Assembly: GCA_964450685.1 (NCBI GenBank)
Contig: CAYVDN010000001.1
Span: forward strand, 69,150-133,149
Reading direction: 5' to 3'
Source: JBAOHV01 sp964450685
Lineage (GTDB): Bacteria; Actinomycetota; Acidimicrobiia; Acidimicrobiales; Microtrichaceae
Length of the DNA: 64,000 bases
Shown: piece after piece, positions 1 to 7,994 of the stretch
Position numbering within the stretch: position 1 is the stretch's first letter
How the letters are laid out: every line of letters starts with the position of its first letter
Made by a program: the position numbers and the translations under genes
The notes under the pieces: generated by a model
Told to the model about the DNA's origin: nothing
Seen by the model: only the letters and a program-made list of their open reading frames with translations
The model's database searches: none

Positions 1-42
1 GCTCTCCCGTTGAGGGCCCGCGCTGCGCTAGACCTATCGGCC

Positions 43-1506
43 ATGGCCGACGACGACGCGCCGGAGCTGGCGGACAAGACCCCGGCTCCGGTCACCCCAC
101 CGACCCGCCGCACGCGTTCTGCGACGAAACCCACCGCCGCGAAGGCTTCTGCACCCAAGAAGGCTGCGGCCACGAAGAAGTCGGTAGCCAAGAAGGCCCC
201 GGCCGGGAAGAAACCGGCGGCCAAGAAAGCTCCAGCCAAGAGGCCGGCGGCCAAGAAGGCTTCCGCGAAGGTGGCGCCAGCGAAGAAGGCCCCCGCGAAG
301 GCGTTGCCAGCTACGAAGGTGGCTGACTCGTCCTCGCCGTCTCCGGATGTACGGGCGATGGTCGTGTCGGTCACCGAGGACCTGCTCAACGGGCTGGCGC
401 TGGTGTTGGTCGGCGACGGGATAGCGCTCGACCCGCTCGACACCTCGGTCGCGTTGCCCGGCATGGGAGAGGTCGATGTCCGGGTTGCGCTCACCATCAC
501 AGGTGGCTCGGTCATGCCCTCCGCCGAGGACGGTGGACGACTGAGGGTGGTGGCCACCGCCAGCGGAGACGTGTCTGCTCGCTCGGTCGCTTTCACAAGC
601 GGACCCGAGGATGTGCCGACCAGCGTGATGGGTGTTCCAACCCCACCGGCGCCGATACCCGTCAGGGTCGAGGCACTTGTCCGACCCGTTTTCGAGATCA
701 AGCACGACCACAGCGTCGCCGTCGGCCTGGACCTGGACGGGGCGACCCTGGTGTCGCTCGGGGTCGATGACGCTGCGCCTGTCCCCGATGGTGTCGACGA
801 GGGTGCATGGCAGGGGATGCTCACGGTTTTCGGGATGCTTTTCGGCGCCCTCGGCGCCGGCCTGTGGGACGCGCTTGCCGAACATGTGGGCACCGCTGGA
901 GCGGACCTGCCCGCCGACGTCGGCAACTCGCTGGTGCAGCTGGGTGTGCTGCCAGGTCCGGGTGAGATCAACGTCGGGTCGGGTCTGGTGACGCTCGCGC
1001 TTGCCGGGGACGGCACCGTCAAAGGAAAGGCGCTACCGGTCCCGGTGGCAGGAGGTCGGCTCGGGGTCGGACTCGCCTCGTCGGTCGTCGATCGACTCGC
1101 ACAGCTGCTGCTGGTTCGCATGGCCGGCGACCTTCCGGTGCCGTTCGAACTGGAGGTAGACCTCGGCGAGCAGCAGGTGGCCGGTCGGCTCCGCCAGCCG
1201 CGCCTGCTGCCGGACCTGCTCCCGGATCTGCGGTCGGCGTTGCGGACGGAGGTCAGGACCCGGCTGGTCCGCGGCCGCCTCGAGCTCTCAGTGGAGTCGG
1301 CGTGGGTCGAGCTCCCCTCGGTACTCCCACCGCTGTTCAACCAGGTGTCGAAGCGACTCGGCTCGCTCGTCTCGCTCGCACCCATCCGCATGCGGTTCCC
1401 CGCGACCATCGAAGCGCCGCTGCCCGAGGGCGAGAAGCTCCCCGTGCGAGTCGATGACCTGCGTGTGACCCAGGACGGCATCGGCGTAGTCCTGTCACTC
1501 GCGTGA
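43..1506 (+). CDS. Protein with a Lys/Ala/Pro-rich histone-like tail and an unrecognised C-terminal domain
   Basis: The product is 487 residues from the ATG at 43; an earlier in-frame start at 10 would add eleven Arg/Ala-rich residues. Residues about 15-95 are a low-complexity Lys/Ala/Pro segment built on repeats of the AKKAPAKK kind, as in histone-H1-like and mycobacterial HU tails. Residues about 105-487 are ordinary globular sequence rich in Val, Leu and Gly, with alternating strands and no catalytic motif I recognise. The final stretch (LPVRVDDLRVTQDG) weakly recalls lipid-binding DUF2993/LmeA proteins, but this is a guess. The stop overlaps the GTG start of the phosphatase gene by four bases, so the two are probably cotranscribed. 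A basic tail could bind DNA, RNA or anionic lipid; the function is unknown. Confidence 0.8.
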   Translation: MADDDAPELADKTPAPVTPPTRRTRSATKPTAAKASAPKKAAATKKSVAKKAPAGKKPAAKKAPAKRPAAKKASAKVAPAKKAPAKALPATKVADSSSPSPDVRAMVVSVTEDLLNGLALVLVGDGIALDPLDTSVALPGMGEVDVRVALTITGGSVMPSAEDGGRLRVVATASGDVSARSVAFTSGPEDVPTSVMGVPTPPAPIPVRVEALVRPVFEIKHDHSVAVGLDLDGATLVSLGVDDAAPVPDGVDEGAWQGMLTVFGMLFGALGAGLWDALAEHVGTAGADLPADVGNSLVQLGVLPGPGEINVGSGLVTLALAGDGTVKGKALPVPVAGGRLGVGLASSVVDRLAQLLLVRMAGDLPVPFELEVDLGEQQVAGRLRQPRLLPDLLPDLRSALRTEVRTRLVRGRLELSVESAWVELPSVLPPLFNQVSKRLGSLVSLAPIRMRFPATIEAPLPEGEKLPVRVDDLRVTQDGIGVVLSLA

Positions 1507-2273
1507 CGATGCCCAGCGCCGAGCTACGCCCACGCCTGGCACGCGAGGGGATCTTCAACGTCCGTGATCTCGGCGGTACCCCGGTCGCCGACGGGCGCCG
1601 CGTCGTATCCGGCCGGCTCGTGCGCGCCGATGCGTTGCACCGTGCCAGGGGTACGGCGGAGGACCTGCGCAGGTACGGCGTGACCCGCGTGCTCGATCTC
1701 CGTGACCAACGTGAGAGGGACGAGGACGGGGTGCTCGAATCCCCGGGCATCGAAGTGCTCCATCTCCCCGTGCTGGACCCGACGTTCGAGTGGGTCGACG
1801 ACAGCCACGACGACCTCGGCACACTCCTTGCGCATCGCTACCAGGTGATCCTGGAGTCGTTCCCTGGTCGCTTCGCTGATGCCGTGGGCGCGGTCACCGA
1901 AGTTGTCGTCGACGACCGGGCTGGCGCCGTCGCTTTCCATTGCGCAGTCGGCAAGGACCGCACAGGCCTTCTGACCGCACTGCTGCTCGGCTCGCTCGGT
2001 GCATCGGACGACACCGTCGTGGCTGACTACACACGCTCGTCGGCCGCGGTCGCAGTGCAGGTCAGCTGGCTGTGGTCGATGGGTCATCCCGCCGGTCAGG
2101 TCGACGACGATCACCTGGAGATCGGTCTGTGGTCGGCTCGGCCGGAGACCATGCGGCGCACCCTCGACTGGCTGGCCGTCGAGTACGGCGGCAGTGCGCC
2201 CTACCTGCGTGAGGCAGGGGTCGAGGACGAACAGATCGACGCGCTACGCCGAGCGTTGCTCGTCGAGAGCTGA
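1503..2273 (+). CDS. Tyrosine/serine protein phosphatase of the DSP-like family
   Basis: A 256-residue protein with the CX5R phosphatase signature HCAVGKDRTG, with Cys147 the expected nucleophile and Arg153 the phosphate-binding residue. The N-terminus, GIFNVRDLGG followed by DGRRVVSGRLVRADAL, is typical of the actinobacterial PtpB/Y_phosphatase3 family. Members dephosphorylate phosphotyrosine and, in some cases, phosphoserine/threonine or phosphoinositides. Length is normal for the family and no signal peptide is seen, so it should be cytosolic. The GTG start overlaps the previous stop (GTGA); a second in-frame ATG lies at 1509. lacZ follows after 36 bp. Confidence 0.9.
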   Translation: MTMPSAELRPRLAREGIFNVRDLGGTPVADGRRVVSGRLVRADALHRARGTAEDLRRYGVTRVLDLRDQRERDEDGVLESPGIEVLHLPVLDPTFEWVDDSHDDLGTLLAHRYQVILESFPGRFADAVGAVTEVVVDDRAGAVAFHCAVGKDRTGLLTALLLGSLGASDDTVVADYTRSSAAVAVQVSWLWSMGHPAGQVDDDHLEIGLWSARPETMRRTLDWLAVEYGGSAPYLREAGVEDEQIDALRRALLVES

Positions 2274-2309
2274 ACGACGCCCGCTCCTGGAAGCGGCGAT
2301 GGACAGGAG

Positions 2310-5300
2310 ATGGCAGCCATGGGAACCGCCGACCGAGTAATCGCTCCGGAGTTGGCGATGGTGAACGCCGCCGTGTGCGACCCGACGGTGACAGGGTTCG
2401 CCCGGGAACCGATGCGTCCACTCCTCGTGCCGTACCCGGACGAAGCGACCGCGCGCACCGACGATCCGAGCTCATCACCGTGGTGGCTGTCGCTCGACGG
2501 GACATGGCAGGTGCGGTTCTTCGACCGCCTGGCGGACGTTCCCTCCGATGTTCTCGGCAGTGACATTCCAGGCGATTGGGAGCACATCGACGTACCGGGA
2601 TCGTGGACCACTCAGCGTGACTCGATGGGGGAGCGGTTCGTCGCCCCGCACTACACGAACGTGATCATGCCCTTCGACGCAGAGCCGCCGTCGGTACCCG
2701 AGCAGAACCCAGTGGGGGTTCACCGTCGCGTAGTGACCGTTCCACGCTCTTGGTCCGGTCGCCGGGTGGTTCTGCGCGTGGGGGCGGCGGAGTCCGTCGT
2801 CGGGGCCTACATCGACGGTCGCTGCGTCGGAGTGGGAACCGACAGCCGACTGCCCAACGAGTTCGACATCACCGAGCACGTCAGGGCCGGGCGCCGATCG
2901 ACGATCGTCCTAGTCGTCGTGCGGTGGTCGGCGGCAACCTGGATCGAGGACCAGGACCAGTGGTGGCACGGCGGACTGCAGCGGAGCGTCACCCTCCACT
3001 GCACTGCTGCGAGCAGGTTGTCGACCGTCAAGGCGCTACCCGGGCTCGAGTCGATGGACCCGGCGACCGGTTCCACGGGCACCCTGGACCTGGAGGTAGC
3101 CGTGGACGGCCCTGCCCGGCGCGAACGCGGCTGGAGGGTGCAGGCGAGTGTGGAGCCAATCGGTGGCCGCCGCCGTTCACCGCTCGCACCGACCGCCGAG
3201 ATGGATGTGGCCGTGTGGAACCAGGACACCGAAGGCGACCAGCTGCTCTCAGCCATGTTCACCGAACCGGGCATCGTCCGCACACGCCTGGAGGTCCCCG
3301 GCGTCCAGCCGTGGAACCACGAGACTCCAGTGCGCTACCGGGTGCTGATCCGTCTGATCGACCCGTCCGGTGAGCTCGTCGAGGTGGCGTCGCTGAGAAC
3401 GGGTTTCCGCTCGCTCGAGATCGCCGACAACGAGCTGCGCATCAACGGTCGTGCTGTGCTGATTCACGGCGTGAACCTGCACGAACACGACCCCTCCCGT
3501 GGTAGGGCCGTCGGCTCGGAGCTCACCCGGACGGACCTTCTGCTCATGAAGGCCCACAACCTGAACGCCGTGCGCGCTGCTCACTACCCACACGACGAGC
3601 ACCTGGCCGAGTTGTGCGACGAACTGGGCCTGTACCTGGTCGACGAAGCGAACGTCGAGAGCCACGGCCGTCAGGCGTCGTTGTGCAACGACCCCCGCTA
3701 CGTCCACCCGATCGTGGAACGTGTGGAACGGATGGTGCGACGGGACCAGCATCATCCATCGATCATCATGTGGTCGCTCGGCAACGAGTCGGGTGACGGT
3801 GCAGCTCATGCCGCGGCGGCGGCCTGGGTGCGTCACCACGACCCCACCCGGCCGTTGCACTACGAGGGTCCGCTGATGCACGACCTGTACGCCGCGGCGC
3901 CAGTCACCGACGTGGTGTGCCCCATGTACTCCGAGATCGACGACATCGTCGCGTGGGCGCGCTCAGGTCGCGACCCCCGACGTCCGCTGATCATGTGCGA
4001 GTACTCCCACGCGATGGGCAACTCCAACGGGTCCCTCGCCGACTACTGGGACGCGTTCGAGTCGACACACGGACTCCAGGGAGGGTTCATCTGGGAGTGG
4101 CTCGACCACGGCCTCGAACGCGACCCCGTCGACGGGGTGCCGGTGGGACCGGGCCCGACGGGTCTGACCTCGTGGGGTTACGGCGGTGACTTCGGCGAAT
4201 ACCCCCACGACTCGAACTTCGTCTGCGACGGGCTCGTGTCGCCGGACCGGTTGCCGCATCCGGCGATGGCAGAGGTCCGCCACCTCGGCCGTCCGCTCAG
4301 TGCGGAGTGGGCCGATGGCCGCCAGCGCCGACTGCGGATCACGAACCGCCGGTGGTTCACCGGTATCGACGACATCCGAGCGGAATGGAGGCTCCGCGTC
4401 GACGGCGAGGTGATCGATCGTGGCGCCTTGGAGCTACCCGCGATCCCCAGCCGCAGCGATGCAGTCGTGGCGCTGCCCGCGAAGGTGCCCCGCGTTGCGG
4501 ACGGGGCCGAGGTCCACCTGGACGTCGCGTGGTACTCCCGCAGCTCGACCCCCTGGGCGCGCGCCGGAACCGAACTGGCGGTGGACCAGCTCGTCGTCGA
4601 CCCGCCTCGTTCCACCCGCCGCACAACGGCTGGGATCGTCTCACCTGCCGAGGCGCTCGACATCCCTGCACTGCCGTGGCGGCCGACGATCTTCCGTGCG
4701 CTGACCGACAACGACGGGCTGAAGCAGGGTTGGGTCAGTGGCTGGCTCGGAAACTACGACAGGTGGATCACCCAGCAGGGCCTCGATCGGAGCGTCTGGT
4801 CGGCCGGCCCGACCCGCAGCCGGCACGCGGGTGATTCCGTCGTGCTCACCGGTGCGGGAGACCTGCAACCCGCAGGCGAGGTCCCCCCGGTTGAAGTCCG
4901 GCACCGGACGACCAGCCGCGCAGACGGCTGGACACAGGTCGAGATCACCTTCCGTCTGCCGGGCGGCCTCGCCGATCCCCCACGAGTGGGCACCGAATGG
5001 ACGCTGCCGGGCACGTTCGAGCAGGTCGAGTGGCTCGGGGACGGACCGCACGAGAACTATCCGGATCGCCGGGCTGCGGCGCTCGTCGCACGGCACCGCT
5101 CGACAATCGACGACATGTACCAGGACTACGTCGTGCCCCAGGAGCACGGGCACCGCTGTTCGGTCCGATGGTTGGCGCTCTGCCAGGCGGGCCGACAGGG
5201 ACCTGGCATCTTGGTGGTGGCGGACACCGATGCTGGAACGGGCACGATCGGCATGGCCGTGCGCCGACACTCGGACGCGGAGCTGTGGTCCACGAACCAC

Positions 5301-5522
5301 ACCGACGAACTCGCACGCCTGGCCGACGGACGCCAGCGCTGCACCTTCATGTACCTGGATGTCGCCACGAGAGGGCTGGGAACAGCGTCCTGCGGGCCTG
5401 ACGCGCTCGACCCCTACCGGATCCCGGCAGGAAAGCACGTGTTGTCGGTGTGGGTCAGGTTGTTCGATCCGCGCAAGGAGGATCCGGGGGAGCTGGCGGC
5501 TCGGGTGCGTCACCGATCGTGA
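2310..5522 (+). CDS. lacZ: Beta-galactosidase, glycoside hydrolase family 2 (large LacZ type)
   Basis: A 1070-residue protein, close to the usual length of long LacZ-type GH2 enzymes, which hydrolyse terminal beta-galactosides such as lactose. A jelly-roll sugar-binding domain comes first, then Ig-like domains. The TIM barrel has the HGVNLHEHDP motif, the acid/base Glu493 in SLGNESG and the nucleophile Glu564 in CEYSHAMGNS. The C-terminal half is the Bgal_small_N-type domain. No signal peptide is visible, so it is predicted to be cytosolic. An AGGAG-like sequence lies just before the ATG. The stop overlaps the galM start (GTGA), so the galactose released would be handled by the next gene. No lac-type repressor or sugar transporter is adjacent. 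Confidence 0.95.
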   Translation: MAAMGTADRVIAPELAMVNAAVCDPTVTGFAREPMRPLLVPYPDEATARTDDPSSSPWWLSLDGTWQVRFFDRLADVPSDVLGSDIPGDWEHIDVPGSWTTQRDSMGERFVAPHYTNVIMPFDAEPPSVPEQNPVGVHRRVVTVPRSWSGRRVVLRVGAAESVVGAYIDGRCVGVGTDSRLPNEFDITEHVRAGRRSTIVLVVVRWSAATWIEDQDQWWHGGLQRSVTLHCTAASRLSTVKALPGLESMDPATGSTGTLDLEVAVDGPARRERGWRVQASVEPIGGRRRSPLAPTAEMDVAVWNQDTEGDQLLSAMFTEPGIVRTRLEVPGVQPWNHETPVRYRVLIRLIDPSGELVEVASLRTGFRSLEIADNELRINGRAVLIHGVNLHEHDPSRGRAVGSELTRTDLLLMKAHNLNAVRAAHYPHDEHLAELCDELGLYLVDEANVESHGRQASLCNDPRYVHPIVERVERMVRRDQHHPSIIMWSLGNESGDGAAHAAAAAWVRHHDPTRPLHYEGPLMHDLYAAAPVTDVVCPMYSEIDDIVAWARSGRDPRRPLIMCEYSHAMGNSNGSLADYWDAFESTHGLQGGFIWEWLDHGLERDPVDGVPVGPGPTGLTSWGYGGDFGEYPHDSNFVCDGLVSPDRLPHPAMAEVRHLGRPLSAEWADGRQRRLRITNRRWFTGIDDIRAEWRLRVDGEVIDRGALELPAIPSRSDAVVALPAKVPRVADGAEVHLDVAWYSRSSTPWARAGTELAVDQLVVDPPRSTRRTTAGIVSPAEALDIPALPWRPTIFRALTDNDGLKQGWVSGWLGNYDRWITQQGLDRSVWSAGPTRSRHAGDSVVLTGAGDLQPAGEVPPVEVRHRTTSRADGWTQVEITFRLPGGLADPPRVGTEWTLPGTFEQVEWLGDGPHENYPDRRAAALVARHRSTIDDMYQDYVVPQEHGHRCSVRWLALCQAGRQGPGILVVADTDAGTGTIGMAVRRHSDAELWSTNHTDELARLADGRQRCTFMYLDVATRGLGTASCGPDALDPYRIPAGKHVLSVWVRLFDPRKEDPGELAARVRHRS

Positions 5523-6607
5523 ACGGCTCGGTGACCGCATCGATAGTCGGTGTCCGCGGCGCCGAGGTCGCTGTGCTGGAGGTGGGAGAGCGTCGGCTCG
5601 AAGTGCTGGACCACGGCGCCCACCTGGTGGGGCTGTGGGTGCCGGACCGGAGCGGCAACGTGGACAACATCGTCGTGTCGCTGCGCGACCGCGCCGGTGT
5701 GCCCGACGTGGCGGCGTACCGGGACCCACTCCGCAACCCCTATCTGGGCGCGATCGTCGGCCGCTTCGCCAACCGGATCGCCGGTTCGAGGTTCGTGCTC
5801 GACGGGACGGAGCATCGCCTGGCCCCCAACGAGGGTGATAACCAGTTGCACGGTGGACCCGGCGGGTTCTCCACCCGGGATTGGGACCTCGGCGTCACAA
5901 GCGACGACGACGGTGCCCAGGTCGACCTACGACTGGTCTCGCTCGGTGGCGACCAGGGGTTCCCCGGCCGGCTCGAGGTGACCGCCCGGTACCGGCTCGA
6001 CCTGGACGGAACCCTCACGATCGCGATGACGGCGACCACCGATGCACCCACCGTGGTCAACCTGACGAACCACACGTACTGGAACCTGTCGGGTTCGGGC
6101 GGGGCGGGCCCACACCAGACGGTCGCGGAGCAGCGGTTGTCGATCGCCGCGGCCCAGGTCGTCGAGGTGGACGGTGATCTCCTGCCGACAGGCCGACTGA
6201 TGCCGGTCGGCGGGACGCCCCTGGACCTGACAGACCCGGTCCGTCTCGGCGATCTCCTCGAGTCGCCGTTCTTCGCTTCGACCGGAGGGGTTGACCATTG
6301 CTGGGTGCTCGACGACCCTGTCGTGGAACGACCGTCGGTGACGCTGGTCGACCCCGGAAGCGGCAGGCGGATCCGGGTGTGCACGGACCAGCCGGGAGTG
6401 CAGCTCTACACAGCCAACCACGGTGCTGGACCAATGTCGCGCCACACCGCGGTGTGCCTCGAGACCCAGCACCTGCCGGACTCGCCCAACCAGCCGACGT
6501 TCCCTTCGCCGGTGCTGTACCCCGGTCAGACCTACCACCACACCCACGTGGTCACCCTGGACGTCATCGGCCCGGAGGGTGCAGCCAACTCGGGAGGTCA
6601 GCCGTAG
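5519..6607 (+). CDS. galM: Aldose 1-epimerase (galactose mutarotase)
   Basis: A 362-residue mutarotase that interconverts alpha and beta anomers of galactose or glucose, feeding the Leloir pathway. Family marks are GAIVGRFANRIAGSRF, the His-containing NQLHGG loop, the VNLTNHTYWNLSG motif with the catalytic His, and LETQHLPDSPNQP with the C-terminal active-site Glu. I chose the GTG at 5519 because it overlaps the lacZ stop and the conserved fold starts soon after; an in-frame start at 5450 would sit inside lacZ. The 3' end overlaps the convergent CoA-transferase gene by 10 bp, leaving no room for a separate terminator. Confidence 0.93.
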   Translation: MNGSVTASIVGVRGAEVAVLEVGERRLEVLDHGAHLVGLWVPDRSGNVDNIVVSLRDRAGVPDVAAYRDPLRNPYLGAIVGRFANRIAGSRFVLDGTEHRLAPNEGDNQLHGGPGGFSTRDWDLGVTSDDDGAQVDLRLVSLGGDQGFPGRLEVTARYRLDLDGTLTIAMTATTDAPTVVNLTNHTYWNLSGSGGAGPHQTVAEQRLSIAAAQVVEVDGDLLPTGRLMPVGGTPLDLTDPVRLGDLLESPFFASTGGVDHCWVLDDPVVERPSVTLVDPGSGRRIRVCTDQPGVQLYTANHGAGPMSRHTAVCLETQHLPDSPNQPTFPSPVLYPGQTYHHTHVVTLDVIGPEGAANSGGQP

Positions 6608-7902
6608 CGGGCGGCCGCCTCGCGGAGTTCGTCGCGGAAGTCGGGATGGGCGATCTCCGCCAGAGCAGCAGCACGTTCGCGGACGGTGCGCGCCTTGAGC
6701 TCCGCCACACCATGTTCGGTGATGACCCGGTCCACCTGATGCCTGGGCGTCGTCACCAGCAGGCCGTCGCCGAGGTGGGCGCGGATGCGTGAAACCAGCT
6801 CGCCGTCGACGACCGACGTCGACCGCAGACAGAGCAGGGAGTGGTCGTCGGACTGCAGTCCGGCTCCCGCCAGGAAGTCCTCGTGGCCGCCTGTGCCCGA
6901 GTGCTGGCGACCCCCGATCGTGTCCGCCGCCACCTGGCCGTACAGGTCGACTGCCGTGGCACCGTTGATCGACACGAAGTCGTCGTTGTGGGCGATCACG
7001 TCGCCTGAGTTCACCACGTCGACCGGAAGGAAGCGCACCGACTCGTTGCCGTCGAGCCAGTCGTAGAGCTCGCGTGTTCCCGCTGCGAAGGTGGTCACCG
7101 AGAACCCGTCGAAGTCCTTTCCCTTGTTGGTGTTGGTCACCTTCCCCGAGCGCTGGAGCTTCATCAGGCCGGTGGTGAACATCTCGGAGTGGACCCCGTA
7201 GCCGCCGCCGTCACCGTCTGCGAGCATCGAGGCGATCAACGACGGGATGGCCCCGATCCCCGTCTGCAGTGTCGCGCCGTCCGGGATGAACTCGATGGCT
7301 CTCTGGGCGATGGCCCGGTCGATGTCGTCCGGTTCGGGGTCGGCCAGGTCGACGGGTGCCGAGTCCGTCTCGACGATCACGTCGATCTCATCGAGGTGGA
7401 GCCGGTGCGGATGCTCGGGTGGAATACCGAACGTGCGCGGGAAGTTCGGCGAGTGCTCGACGATCAGCAGCCTGTCCGGGTCCGCTCCAGCGCGGTGGAA
7501 CTCGTCGACCGTCGCTCCGGCGTGCAGCGAGAACGAGCAGAAGCCATCGGCATCGGGAGGTGAGGTGGTGGTTGCCATCACCCTCGGCGCCAGCTGTTCG
7601 ACTATCGGACCGAACCGGCGGAAGTCCGCCGGCACGTACTGCACGTCCGCGCCCGAGTCCCGCAGGAATCGCTCGGCGGGTCCGAAGAATCCGCTGCGGT
7701 AGTGGACGTTCGGGTGCGTGAACACGGCGTAGAGATCTGTCAGCAGGGCGCCGAACATCTGGAGGTCGGTCCAGTCGTCGCGCTCGCCCATGGCGTGAAG
7801 GAGCCCGCCAGGGTGCGCCGGTCCGAGCCCGATCGCGAAGCGATCATCGGGACGTAGCAGCGCTGCGGCTTCGGCAGCCGTGCCAACTCGTCGAGCAGTC
7901 AT
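6598..7902 (-). CDS. Acetyl-CoA hydrolase/transferase family protein (4-hydroxybutyrate CoA-transferase-like)
   Basis: A 434-residue family I CoA-transferase/hydrolase that moves CoA between acyl-CoA and a carboxylate such as acetate, butyrate or 4-hydroxybutyrate. Visible features are the LQTGIGAIPSLIA segment, GVHSEMFTTGLMKL, and the C-terminal block GGRQHSGTGGHEDFLAGA followed by VITEHGVAELKARTVRERA, typical of this family. The presumed catalytic Glu lies in GVHSEMF. The ATG has a strong GGGGAGGGG Shine-Dalgarno upstream. It appears monocistronic. Substrate cannot be assigned from sequence; 4-hydroxybutyrate, propionate or acetate are all possible. Confidence 0.88.
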   Translation of the reverse strand: MTARRVGTAAEAAALLRPDDRFAIGLGPAHPGGLLHAMGERDDWTDLQMFGALLTDLYAVFTHPNVHYRSGFFGPAERFLRDSGADVQYVPADFRRFGPIVEQLAPRVMATTTSPPDADGFCSFSLHAGATVDEFHRAGADPDRLLIVEHSPNFPRTFGIPPEHPHRLHLDEIDVIVETDSAPVDLADPEPDDIDRAIAQRAIEFIPDGATLQTGIGAIPSLIASMLADGDGGGYGVHSEMFTTGLMKLQRSGKVTNTNKGKDFDGFSVTTFAAGTRELYDWLDGNESVRFLPVDVVNSGDVIAHNDDFVSINGATAVDLYGQVAADTIGGRQHSGTGGHEDFLAGAGLQSDDHSLLCLRSTSVVDGELVSRIRAHLGDGLLVTTPRHQVDRVITEHGVAELKARTVRERAAALAEIAHPDFRDELREAAARYG

Positions 7903-7994
7903 AGTCGTTCCCCTCCCCGGGTAATGCTCCTACAGCGTGTGGGAGGTGACCGTAGGCGACGGGCGAACGGTGCCGGTGACGGATCCCGGAAGAT

